Shown: positions 8,751 to 16,410 of the stretch, one piece after another
Numbering within the stretch: the first letter of the stretch is position 1
Layout of the letters: the number at the start of each line of letters is the position of its first letter
Assembly: GCA_005804885.1 (NCBI GenBank)
Contig: SYOX01000387.1
Location: 1 to 53,620 of the forward strand
Length of the DNA stretch: 53,620 bases
Source: Pseudomonadota bacterium
GTDB lineage: Bacteria > Myxococcota_A > Bradymonadia > Bradymonadales > GCA-2716585
Direction: 5' to 3'
Notes under the pieces: generated by a model
What the model saw: only the letters and a program-made list of their open reading frames with translations
Database searches by the model: none
Told to the model about the DNA's origin: nothing
Program-made: the position numbers and the translations under genes

Positions 8751-10159
8751 CTGCTTTTTTGAGACTCTGGTTCAGAAGGGACAGGGCCGATGGCGCCGAT
8801 GATCGCGGCGACGAAGCGATCGACGTCGAAGTCGCCGCTGTTTCGGGTCAAGCCCAGGCGCACCACGATCAGGTCAAGGCTCGGGATGATCATGATGCGC
8901 TGGGTCTCGAAGCCCTGGGCCGAGCAGGTGTCGACGGGCAGGCTGGGGTAGGGCCGGTTCGCCGAGCCCGGAGGATCGCCGGCGTTGGTCCACCACTGGG
9001 CGCCATACTGACCCTGGGGCGCCTTGGGGGTGGGCGTGCAGGCTGCGGCCGCCCAGCCCTCAGGCAGCAGCCGGCGGCCTTGCCAGACGCCGTCGCGGGC
9101 GAAGAGCAGCCCGAAGCGCGCCCAGTCGCGCGCGGTCATGTAGAGGAAGGACGAGCCGACGAAGGTGCCGCTGGGATCGGTCTCCATCACGGCGCTGGTG
9201 GCGCCGATGGGGTCGAAGATCGCGACCCGTGGGTAGGCCAGGTACACGGCGTCGTCGCCGATGGTGTGGCGCGCGATCCGGGACAGGATGTTCGTCGTCC
9301 CGCTGGAGTAGGACCAGGCCTCGTCCGGAGCGTGGGCGAGCCCGTGATCGGCGCCCTCGGCGGCGGCGTCGTGGCGCGCAAAGAGCATGGCCGTCGCGCC
9401 GCCGTAGGGGCCGTAGCCCTCGTCAAAATCGAGCCCGCTGCTCATGCGCAGCAGCATGTCGGTCGTGATCGCGGCGCGCTCGTCCGAGGCCCACTCGGGG
9501 ACGGGGGCCGGCTTGTGGATGTCCAGGCGACCCTGAAAGACCAGCGCGCCGATCACGGCGTTGGTCGCGCTCTTGGTCATCGACCAGCCCAGCAGCGGCG
9601 TGTCCTTGTTGAAGCCCTCGGCGTAACGCTCGGCGACGAGCTGACCCCGATACACGACCACGACGGCCCGCGTCCGGCGCAGGTTGTCGGGATCGGGCTC
9701 ATCGAAGGCCGCGGCGACCGCGGCCTCCATCGCCTGCCTGTCGATCCTCGGATCGACCCTCGACGGGTCCACCGGACCTTCTCCCTCCGGCCAGGGACCG
9801 GCGCCGCGCTCGGGCCTGGGCCCCGGATTGGCGCGGAGGGCCTGGAGCCCCTCGACGCTCTCGCCGATGGCCAGCGCGCACCCAAGCCCCGGCCGCCACG
9901 CGGCCGTCCTTCGCACCCCCAGCGCGTTGACGCTCGCCGTCCGGGCCGTCCTGTCCACCGACGTCAACAGCGGCACGGGCATCAGCGCCAGATCCTCGGC
10001 CACGATGGAAGGCTCCTGGCGCCCTGCCACGAAGACCTCCGAACACAGCCGCTTGGCAGAGTAGCTCGCGGCGACCTCCAGCGGCCTGTAGAGCGCCGCC
10101 GCCGCGATCCCCACGCCCACGAGCCCCACGCCCAGCCCTATCTTGAGCCTCCGTCCCAT
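8747..10159 (-). CDS. Membrane-anchored serine hydrolase of the beta-lactamase/PBP4-like family
   Basis: A 470-aa protein with one N-terminal transmembrane segment (about 7-24) and most of the chain outside the cytoplasm. The SxxK nucleophile motif is SMTK at 193-196. The Tyr motif is YSSG (in SYSSGTTNILSR), and a C-terminal QYGAQWW block is typical of class C beta-lactamase-like esterases and peptidases. These proteins act on D-amino-acid peptides, esters or beta-lactams; this one cannot be assigned further. A purine-rich GGGAGAGGG lies about 6-14 nt upstream of the ATG. It overlaps the oxygenase gene by 4 nt, which points to one transcription unit. Confidence 0.88.
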   Translation of the reverse strand: MGRRLKIGLGVGLVGVGIAAAALYRPLEVAASYSAKRLCSEVFVAGRQEPSIVAEDLALMPVPLLTSVDRTARTASVNALGVRRTAAWRPGLGCALAIGESVEGLQALRANPGPRPERGAGPWPEGEGPVDPSRVDPRIDRQAMEAAVAAAFDEPDPDNLRRTRAVVVVYRGQLVAERYAEGFNKDTPLLGWSMTKSATNAVIGALVFQGRLDIHKPAPVPEWASDERAAITTDMLLRMSSGLDFDEGYGPYGGATAMLFARHDAAAEGADHGLAHAPDEAWSYSSGTTNILSRIARHTIGDDAVYLAYPRVAIFDPIGATSAVMETDPSGTFVGSSFLYMTARDWARFGLLFARDGVWQGRRLLPEGWAAAACTPTPKAPQGQYGAQWWTNAGDPPGSANRPYPSLPVDTCSAQGFETQRIMIIPSLDLIVVRLGLTRNSGDFDVDRFVAAIIGAIGPVPSEPESQKSR

Positions 10160-10255
10160 CGATCGCCCTCTCCCTTGTTTCCTGTCAGGTCCCGACGCCT
10201 CAGGCCCCCAAGGCTCCCTTCACTCGGGTGGAGGCGCCATGTCGGGGAGTGTATC

Positions 10256-10654
10256 ATGGCACGGGGAGAGCCTCGGGAGGTGATCGTGCGAGAGCTTGTC
10301 TATGCGGTGTTGATCATCGGGTCATTGCTGGGCCTGGGCGCCATGTCGGCGCTGTCCTGGGAGCAGGGGCTCCAGGTCAGCTCCGGGCTCATCCTCTTCG
10401 GGATGATCCTCGGCGTGCCCACCGGGGTGATCTACCACGTCCAGCTCTATCGGGCGCTGGCGCCGGGCGGCGTCATGTCGGCGGGTTGGTACTGGAACCC
10501 CATGAAATACAACAAGATGTTGACCGACGAGCAGTGGGGCGCGGTCATGCCCTGGTGTTACGCTGGCGCCTTCGGCTTCGTGGTCATCATGGGGGGGATC
10601 GTCGCGCTGGCCATCGCGGTGCTCTCGACCTGGGCGCAGATGAGCGCCGGCTGA
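10256..10654 (+). CDS. Small multi-spanning membrane protein, unknown
   Basis: A 132-aa protein with hydrophobic segments near residues 14-30, 42-60 and 105-128. The soluble stretch between them contains MSAGWYWNPMKYN and a TDEQW box. I do not recognise a family. The ATG at 10256 has GGGGAG 6 nt upstream; an in-frame GTG at 10286 has GGGAGG 5 nt upstream and would give 122 aa. Both starts are credible. It is transcribed divergently from the serine hydrolase and convergently with the next small gene. Confidence 0.6.
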   Translation: MARGEPREVIVRELVYAVLIIGSLLGLGAMSALSWEQGLQVSSGLILFGMILGVPTGVIYHVQLYRALAPGGVMSAGWYWNPMKYNKMLTDEQWGAVMPWCYAGAFGFVVIMGGIVALAIAVLSTWAQMSAG

Positions 10655-10678
10655 GATCGGGGCCAGGCGCGCGGAGGA

Positions 10679-10930
10679 TCAGTCGGCCTTCTGGGCGGCG
10701 CGCGCCTTGGCGCAGGGCCATTGAGACGCCTCTTCGGCCTCGACCGACGCGGCCTTCGAGGACGGGCAGCCCGAGCCGCACGTCATCGAGACGGCCGCCC
10801 AGATGGTGCCCAGGGCCACCATCGAGAAGAGGGCGACGACGATCCCGGCCAGCAAGGGGCGCTTGCCGGCCTTGATGCGGATGAGGTGGAGGATGAGGGC
10901 GGGGAGCTTCGTGGGGCGTTGCTGTGCCAT
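10679..10930 (-). CDS. Small single-pass membrane protein with cysteines
   Basis: An 83-aa protein starting MAQQRPTKLPALILHLIRIK, followed by a transmembrane helix (about 27-47) and a short extracytoplasmic tail containing CGSGCPSS and QWPC. The positively charged N-terminus predicts that the tail is outside. The CxxxC pair could form a disulfide or bind a ligand. No family is recognised. The frame beyond this ATG continues upstream but loses protein-like character, which is why I start here. Confidence 0.5.
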   Translation of the reverse strand: MAQQRPTKLPALILHLIRIKAGKRPLLAGIVVALFSMVALGTIWAAVSMTCGSGCPSSKAASVEAEEASQWPCAKARAAQKAD

Positions 10931-11066
10931 GAGCGTCTTCCTTGGTCTGGGTTGGTGATGGTCCCTGTTCGGGGCCGCCCTTGAAAGTCGCGACCCTGGA
11001 GTCAAGATTCCTCCTGGCGCATCAAGAGGCGATTCTTGACCTTTCTTAACAGAGCGCGCTCTCTCT

Positions 11067-11086
11067 CGCCAGCGAGGAGGCTGGCG
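11067..11086. other. 7-bp hairpin in the gap before the five-gene operon
   Basis: CGCCAGC and GCTGGCG are exact inverted repeats around GAGGAG. An imperfect inverted repeat (GTCAAGA ... TCTTGAC, 11011-11040) lies just upstream, and TTGACC at 11036-11041 could be a -35 box but lacks a matching -10. Leader or operator structure for the operon at 11172 is possible. Confidence 0.3.
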
Positions 11087-11171
11087 GGGGCCGAGGGCGC
11101 GGGGTCGCCGCCGCCCCGTCCTTGCGACCGGGCCGTCGCTCAATTACAGTCCTCTGCTCAGGGGTGAGGCG

Positions 11172-11318
11172 ATGAGGGCGCGCGGCGTTGAAGAGAGACG
11201 GCAGGCCAGGGGCGCGGTTGGAGACGCGCTTGAGGGCCTCAGCGCGCGCCGCGTCGACGACCTCAACCGTCGGCTGTCGCAGATCGGGCCTGAAGCCCGG
11301 ATCCTGGGGATGCGATGA
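11172..11318 (+). CDS. 48-aa ORF at the head of the DUF2156 operon
   Basis: A short Arg-rich ORF beginning MRARGVEERRQARGA and ending RILGMR. It has GTGAGG just upstream of its ATG. Its stop overlaps the next start as ATGA, so its translation would feed ribosomes into the DUF2156 gene. It could be a small protein or a coupled leader peptide. No family is recognised; the support is position and coupling only. Confidence 0.42.
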   Translation: MRARGVEERRQARGAVGDALEGLSARRVDDLNRRLSQIGPEARILGMR

Positions 11319-12379
11319 GCGCGGCCATTGACTCGGGCCTGGGCGACTGGGTGCGGCGCTTCGGCGACGGCGATCTGATCGCCTGCTCGACCCTCCAGCC
11401 GAACCTGGAGGTTTTTGAAACCTCTTTTGGGCGCTGGGCTTATCGGCGCGTGCGGGGCATGGAGATCACCCTCGGCGGTCCGCTTTGCGCCGAAGAGGAC
11501 AAGCCCGAGTTGATCCGGCGCTTCCTGTCGAGCGCCCGCCGCCCCATCCTCTTCTACGTCCGCGAGGCGCTGCTGCCCCACCTGGAGGGCACGGGGCTCC
11601 ACGGCGTCGGCATCGGCGTCGACAAGCACGCCGACCTCGCGGCGCTGCTGGCCTCCCCCGAGCGCGCCGTCGCCAGCGCCTCGCGCAAGGCCCGCAAGGC
11701 CGGCGTCCAGATCGCCCCCCTCGATCTTGAGGTCCTCGACGCCGCCACCCGCAGCAAGCTGGAGGCGATCAACGCCTTGTACCTGAAGGGCGCCGAGTGC
11801 ACGGTGGAGATGGGCTTCATCAACTATCCGATGAGCTACGAGCCCGACGGGATGCGGCGCGTCTTCTCCCTCACCCGCCGCGAGGGCGAGCGCGACGACC
11901 TCTTCGGCTACGCGGTCCTCAACCCGATTTTTGATCGCGGCGAGGTCGTCCGTTACCTGCTCGACATCCTGCGCTTCGGGCCGACGCGGCTGTGGGGGGT
12001 GTGGCTGAGCACGGTCCACGCGCTGGCGAGCCGGCTCCACGACGAGGGCTTCGGGCTGTCGCTGGGCTACTGCCCGCTTCACAAGCCCGCCCCGGCGCCC
12101 CTCATCGCCTCTCGATCCATGCAGGCCCAGATCGACTGGATGGCCCGCTACCTGTCGACGGCCCAGTACCTGACGCGCCTGCGCGAGCTCAAGGCGCTCA
12201 TCCCCGGTCAAGAGGAGCAGCGCTACATGGCCAGCTTCACGCCCTTGGCCCCCGTGGCCCTCTACGCCTTCATGGAGGCCCTCGGCGTCGGCTTCGGCAC
12301 CCTCTTCGGCCCGGATCTCTTTCGGGTGCTCGGGCGCGGCGTGCGCGCTCGGATCGAGTCCATCAGGGGGTCGGCGTGA
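11315..12379 (+). CDS. DUF2156 (phosphatidylglycerol lysyltransferase C-terminal-like) acyltransferase
   Basis: A 354-aa protein with the two tandem GNAT-like halves of the DUF2156/LPG_synthase_C family. Landmarks are an ITLGGPLC block near 50, ASRKARKAGV near 125 (the Arg/Lys block found in MprF catalytic domains), MGFINYPMSYEPDGMRR near 165, and FGYAVLNPIF near 202. MprF uses this fold to transfer an amino acid from aminoacyl-tRNA to phosphatidylglycerol; related stand-alone proteins transfer to other acceptors. The MprF membrane flippase half is absent, so this is a stand-alone enzyme, possibly soluble or peripheral. It lies second in a coupled operon whose later members include an acyltransferase and a radical SAM protein, which supports a lipid or acyl-conjugate role. 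Confidence 0.75.
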   Translation: MSAAIDSGLGDWVRRFGDGDLIACSTLQPNLEVFETSFGRWAYRRVRGMEITLGGPLCAEEDKPELIRRFLSSARRPILFYVREALLPHLEGTGLHGVGIGVDKHADLAALLASPERAVASASRKARKAGVQIAPLDLEVLDAATRSKLEAINALYLKGAECTVEMGFINYPMSYEPDGMRRVFSLTRREGERDDLFGYAVLNPIFDRGEVVRYLLDILRFGPTRLWGVWLSTVHALASRLHDEGFGLSLGYCPLHKPAPAPLIASRSMQAQIDWMARYLSTAQYLTRLRELKALIPGQEEQRYMASFTPLAPVALYAFMEALGVGFGTLFGPDLFRVLGRGVRARIESIRGSA

Positions 12380-12987
12380 AGGCCCACATCGAGGCGCGCA
12401 TGGGCTTCTTCGTCGCCCACGGCTTGCTCGACGCGCTGCCCTCGCCCTGGCAGGTCAAGGTCGGCCTGATGGCGATGCTGCCCGTGACGCTCTCCGAGTC
12501 CGACAGGGAGCGCGACAGCAGCCGACGGACCTGGATGGGGCAGATCCCGATCCGGGTGCCCCTTCAGATCCTCTACAGCCCCAGGCAGGCTCTCGCGGAC
12601 ACGGGGTTGACCTTGCGCGCCGATCAGCTCATCCGACACATGCTCAGCGTCTACCACGAGGACGCCTTCCTCGGCTACGACCTCCAACTCCTCCACTCCC
12701 ACCCCGGCGGCCTCGCGAGGCTCCGGCAGGAGGCCCGCGCGGTCGTCCAGGGCCAGACGCGCTGGGCGCCATTCCTGACTCGCCTGGTCGGCGGGGCCGG
12801 CTACCACGAGGGGCTGATCGCGCTGGCCGAGGCCGCCGAGCGCTTCGAGTACCCCGATCCGCTCGACCTCGACCCGCGCTTCATCTCCCTGGTCGGCTTC
12901 GCGCGCTTCTGCTGCACGCTGCCTGACTGGCCCGGGCGCGACTTCTACGGCTTTGATCGCGGCCGCATCGAGGGGCAGGGATGGTAG
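12376..12987 (+). CDS. Unknown protein within the DUF2156/acyltransferase/radical SAM operon
   Basis: A 203-aa protein starting with GTG at 12376, which overlaps the previous stop (GTGA). It has no signal peptide and no clear membrane span. Visible features are a mostly helical composition, LQLLHSHPGG near 116, and RFISLVGFARFCCTLPDWPG near the C-terminus. I do not recognise a family. Its tight coupling on both sides (7-nt overlap with the next gene) makes it an obligate part of the operon, so it may be a partner or carrier-handling protein for the flanking transferases. That role is inferred from position alone. Confidence 0.7.
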   Translation: MKAHIEARMGFFVAHGLLDALPSPWQVKVGLMAMLPVTLSESDRERDSSRRTWMGQIPIRVPLQILYSPRQALADTGLTLRADQLIRHMLSVYHEDAFLGYDLQLLHSHPGGLARLRQEARAVVQGQTRWAPFLTRLVGGAGYHEGLIALAEAAERFEYPDPLDLDPRFISLVGFARFCCTLPDWPGRDFYGFDRGRIEGQGW

Positions 12988-13772
12988 ATCCGCGACCGGG
13001 AGGGCTGGGGCTCTACGACCCCGATTACGTCGCGCTCAACGCGCCGCAGGTCGGGCGCCTCATCCACGGTTACTTCCGGGCCGAGGTCCGCGGGCTGGAG
13101 CGGCTGCCTGAGGGGGCCTTCCTCGGCGTGGGCAACCACAGCGGCGCGGCCATGATCCCCGACACCCTCGTGTGGCTCGCCGCGTACCACAACGCAGGCC
13201 TCCGCACGCCGCTGCTGACCCTGGCCCACGACGCGATGTTCGACGCCTACCCCGCCGCGCTGGCGCGCTGGCTGTCGCGCTTCGGGGCCATCCGGGCCGA
13301 CGACGCCCTGGCCCTTGAGGCGCTCCAGGGCGGCTTCGCCGTCCAGGTCTACCCCGGCGGCGATCACGACGCCTGCCGCAGCTTCGCGCGGCGCCACGAG
13401 ATCGTCTTCGCGGGCCGAAAGGGCTACGTGGCGCTGGCCCAGAGGGCCGGGGTGCCGATCGTCCCCGTCGCCAGCGTCGGCGCGCACGAGGCGCTGATCA
13501 TCTTGTGGGAGGGCAGGGCGCTGGCGCGGTGGCTGGGGGCGGATCGACGCCTGCGCCTCAAGGCCTTCCCGCTCTCGCTCAGCGTGCCCTGGGGGCTGTG
13601 GCTCGGGCCGCTGCCCGGCTACCTGCCGCTGCCGACGAAGATCGAGATCGAGGTGCTGGAACCTGTTGATCCGACAGGGGATATTGATGAGGTGGACGCG
13701 CGCGTCAGGGGCGCGCTCCAGAGATCGGTCGACGCAATGGCGAGGTCGCGGCGCGCGGCCTGGGTGGGGTGA
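12981..13772 (+). CDS. MGAT/DGAT-like lysophospholipid-type acyltransferase
   Basis: A 263-aa protein of the PlsC/LPLAT superfamily. The catalytic block reads GVGNHSGAAMIPD (N52, H53, D61), with the wider His-to-Asp spacing of the MGAT-like branch instead of HX4D. The YPGGDHDA block near 132 stands where the family has its FPEG motif, and RAGVPIVPVASVG near 157 is the conserved core strand. It should transfer an acyl chain from acyl-CoA or acyl-ACP to a hydroxyl or amino acceptor at the membrane. Its ATG lies within the end of the upstream gene and its stop overlaps the radical SAM start. The acceptor cannot be named from the sequence. Confidence 0.82.
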   Translation: MVDPRPGGLGLYDPDYVALNAPQVGRLIHGYFRAEVRGLERLPEGAFLGVGNHSGAAMIPDTLVWLAAYHNAGLRTPLLTLAHDAMFDAYPAALARWLSRFGAIRADDALALEALQGGFAVQVYPGGDHDACRSFARRHEIVFAGRKGYVALAQRAGVPIVPVASVGAHEALIILWEGRALARWLGADRRLRLKAFPLSLSVPWGLWLGPLPGYLPLPTKIEIEVLEPVDPTGDIDEVDARVRGALQRSVDAMARSRRAAWVG

Positions 13773-15244
13773 AGGCGATGAAGATCTGGGAGGCGCGGGG
13801 CGCGCAGGATGTCGGACAGATGAGCCAGCGGGAGCTTGGCGAGGCGCTGGAGTCCGTGTTTGCCAGGGCGCCGGAGCTGCGGCCCAGGCCCGAGATGCAC
13901 GATTACCAGCTGACCTACCCGCCCGCGGTCCAGATCCAGCGGGAGGCGCACGCCAGGACGCCGCCGGACGACGAGTTCCTGCGGCTGGCCGTGGGGGACT
14001 TCAAGGCGGCGGGCTATTACTTCCACTTCGGCTTCTGCCAGTACCGCTGTCGCTACTGCTTCCATTACGAGATCAAGATCAACAAGGGCGACGACCTCAA
14101 GGCGCGCTACGTCGACGCCCTGACGACGGAGATGCGCCGCTTCAGGGCGCTGGCCCCTGACCTCAAGACGGGCCTCTACTTCCTGGGCGGGGGGACGCCG
14201 ACCTCGCTGCCCGTGCACCTGCTGGAGCGCTTCCTGGGCGCGCTGCTGCTGAACTTCGGGCCGCCGCCGACCACGATGAGCACGGTGGAGGCCAAGCCGG
14301 TGACGGCCTCGGACGACAAGCTCGACGCGCTGGTCCAGGCTGGCTTCAGGCGCATCAACCTCGGCGTGCAGACCCTCGATCCTGATCTCTACGCCTTCCA
14401 TCACCACGGCGAGGCGCTCTCGGTGGCCCTGGACGCCATCCGTCGGGCGAAGGAGAGGGGGTTCGAGTTCGTCAACATCGACATCATGACGGGGCTGGAG
14501 CGCCAGACGCCGGAGTCGTGGCGGCGGACGCTGGCCGAGATCGAGCGGCTGGCGCTGTCCGGGGCCATCGACAGCTTCTTCATCTACCCCTTCCACGACG
14601 ATCCGCGCAGCCGGACCTACGCGCAGGAGGGCGCGTCGCCCGAGTTCGTCGAGACGGCCCACAGCGACGCGCTGGCCCGCGCCATGTCCGAGCGGCTGGG
14701 CTGGAAGGAGCTCGGGGCGCGCTTCTACCGAGCGCCGAGGCACGTGCGCCGCGAGCTTCTTGAGCTGGCTCGGGTTCGGGTCAACCCCGCTTACGGCGAG
14801 GTGCTCTATCATGGGTTTGGCAACTCGAGCTTCTCGATCGGGGATCGGGCGGCCTACGTCAACCATCGGGACGTCAAGGACTACTGCGAGGCCGTCGAGG
14901 GCGGGGGGCTGGGCGTCTCACACTGGCTGGGGATGAGCGATCGCCAGCGGGCCACCCGCGACGTGACCTTCGATCTGCTCTACAGCCCCGTGACGCGGGT
15001 CCGATCCCGGCGCAAGAAGTACGGCGCCCAGGCGATGGCCGTCCACAAGGGGCTGCTTGAGCGGTGGGTGGCGCTCGGCCTGGGCCAGATGAACCCGTGG
15101 CTGGGGACCTTCGAGCTGACGCCGATGGGCAAGCTCCTCCACCAGCAGATGATCCCGCATCACTACCTGCCCGAGGATCGCGCCGAGTTCACACAGGTCA
15201 TGGAGGCTCGCCGCGAATCCGGTCGGCAGTATCGCGGCTATTGA
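13769..15244 (+). CDS. HemN/HemW-like radical SAM protein
   Basis: A 491-aa protein. The [4Fe-4S] site is C90-x3-C94-x2-C97 (CQYRCRYC), followed by the HemN-type FLGGGTPTSL glycine motif, a VEAKP strand, and FRRINLGVQTLDPDLYAFHHHG. These define the coproporphyrinogen-oxidase-like branch of radical SAM enzymes. The fourth Cys of true HemN (CxxxCxxCxC) is absent (CFH here), which argues against classical heme synthesis. The start is the GTG at 13769, overlapping the acyltransferase stop (GTGA); an in-frame ATG at 13778 is an alternative. As the last gene of the operon it may carry out a radical step (oxidation, decarboxylation, methylation or C-C bond formation) on the lipid or acyl product. 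The reaction is unknown. Confidence 0.85.
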   Translation: MKAMKIWEARGAQDVGQMSQRELGEALESVFARAPELRPRPEMHDYQLTYPPAVQIQREAHARTPPDDEFLRLAVGDFKAAGYYFHFGFCQYRCRYCFHYEIKINKGDDLKARYVDALTTEMRRFRALAPDLKTGLYFLGGGTPTSLPVHLLERFLGALLLNFGPPPTTMSTVEAKPVTASDDKLDALVQAGFRRINLGVQTLDPDLYAFHHHGEALSVALDAIRRAKERGFEFVNIDIMTGLERQTPESWRRTLAEIERLALSGAIDSFFIYPFHDDPRSRTYAQEGASPEFVETAHSDALARAMSERLGWKELGARFYRAPRHVRRELLELARVRVNPAYGEVLYHGFGNSSFSIGDRAAYVNHRDVKDYCEAVEGGGLGVSHWLGMSDRQRATRDVTFDLLYSPVTRVRSRRKKYGAQAMAVHKGLLERWVALGLGQMNPWLGTFELTPMGKLLHQQMIPHHYLPEDRAEFTQVMEARRESGRQYRGY

Positions 15245-15289
15245 GCATCGAGATCCGCCGCGCAGGGAGCCCGTCCGGCGGCGCAGGGG

Positions 15290-16117
15290 CTACTGGGCGC
15301 GCGTGGCGGCCTCGATGGCCGGCAGGATCCTGTCCGCATCGCAGCCGTTGAGCCCCGCGCCCCAGGCGGCGTTGAACTCGATCACCACCCAGCCGAGGTG
15401 CCCTGTCAAGCCGACGTCCATGACGAGCGCCGAGGGCAGCCCCGATCGCGCGGGCGAAGGCCCCGAGGGCCGCGCAGAGTCCCCCGGTGAGCCCGTGGCG
15501 TCCGCCGTGGCCGTGTCTCCGAGGGGCTCCGGCGCGAGCGGCGATACTTTCAACTGAGCTGAGATCGCCGCGACGAGGTTCGCGGCGGCGCGGCCTGCCG
15601 CGCCTGGATCCGCCGAGCCCTCGTAGACGCCGCAGTCGAGCACCTGACCGTGGGCCACGAAGGCGCGTGCCTCGGCGTCGATCTTGACGATCTCCGACAG
15701 CAGCACCGCCGTGTCGGGCTCCAGCCCCTGGCACTCGGCGGCGAGCGCCTCCAGGCTGGCGTAGACCCCGGCGGCGAAGCGCTTGGGGACGAGCGGCTTG
15801 GCGAAGGTCGGAAATTGCGCGGGGATGAGCGCGCGCAACGCCGCGCGCTCCAGCCGACGGCCCAGGGTCGGGGGCGGCAGGGCGAGGATCAGATCGTCGG
15901 GCGGGGAGACAAGCGAGAGGCCGAGCTTCTGGGCCAGCACCAGGCAGAAGGTGTCATTGCCGTAGAGCCGGAGCGTGTCGATCGGGGGCAGGGCGGGGGG
16001 ATCCCAGAAGCGACCCAGCCTCACCACCGCGCCGCCTCGCGCCTCCCAGGCCCGCCCCACCGCGTCGCGCTCCTCGTCGCCCTTCTCGGGGATCACCAGC
16101 GTCAGCCCCTGGATCAT
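15290..16117 (-). CDS. ATP-grasp domain protein (DUF4343-like)
   Basis: A 275-aa protein. The N-terminal half is a pre-ATP-grasp fold (GLTLVIPEKGDEERDAVG). FAKPLVPKRFAAGVY carries the ATP-binding Lys, SEIVKIDAEARAFV is the next strand pair, and VVIEFNAAWGAGLNGCDAD holds the Glu/Asn metal site, as in DUF4343-type ATP-grasp ligases. Such proteins join an acid to an amine or thiol. A Pro/Ser/Ala-rich insert (about 208-235) looks like a linker. I start at the ATG at 16117 (GGAG 6 nt upstream); the longer frame runs through a duplicated hairpin. It is convergent with the radical SAM operon, 45 bp away, so a shared pathway is possible but unproven. Confidence 0.7.
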   Translation of the reverse strand: MIQGLTLVIPEKGDEERDAVGRAWEARGGAVVRLGRFWDPPALPPIDTLRLYGNDTFCLVLAQKLGLSLVSPPDDLILALPPPTLGRRLERAALRALIPAQFPTFAKPLVPKRFAAGVYASLEALAAECQGLEPDTAVLLSEIVKIDAEARAFVAHGQVLDCGVYEGSADPGAAGRAAANLVAAISAQLKVSPLAPEPLGDTATADATGSPGDSARPSGPSPARSGLPSALVMDVGLTGHLGWVVIEFNAAWGAGLNGCDADRILPAIEAATRAQ

Positions 16118-16148
16118 CTCTGGCTCCACGATCTTGGTCCGCGCGCCG

Positions 16149-16260
16149 AGGCGGCTTGCCTCGTCGCAAGGTGCGTCAGGGTCAGGTCCTCGATCTTCGT
16201 CCCTGCAAGCTCGCGCGGGGCGAGGTGGCTTGCCTCGTCGCAAGGTGCGTCAGGTCAGGG
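16149..16260. repeat. Two direct copies of a ~38-bp hairpin sequence in a divergent promoter gap
   Basis: The 28-bp core (GGCTTGCCTCGTC ... TGCGTCAGG) is identical at 16153-16180 and 16227-16254, 74 bp apart, and both copies extend into GTCAGG. The first copy forms a perfect 6-bp stem (CGAGGC/GCCTCG). The gap 16118-16410 separates the ATP-grasp gene from gamma-glutamyltransferase. It also holds a consensus TTGACA at 16349-16354, but without a recognisable -10. Confidence 0.7.
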
Positions 16261-16410
16261 TAGCACGGCAGGCGGTCGGGTTCACGAGCGTGGCGGTCCG
16301 TCAGGTTGGAGGGCAAGAGGGGTGAACAAGGGGGTTCGGGCGCGTCGATTGACACCCCGGCGGGCTCTGTGGCTCCTTGATCCTGTCACATCGAGACTCA
16401 AGGACCGCCC

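Noticed and set aside
8582..10654. A 690-aa plus-strand frame over the serine hydrolase
   Set aside because: Only its last ~130 codons, after 10256, look like a protein; the rest is opposite the hydrolase.
13769..15244. Calling the radical SAM gene hemN or hemW
   Set aside because: The fourth cysteine of HemN is missing and the operon context is not heme synthesis; only the superfamily branch is supported.
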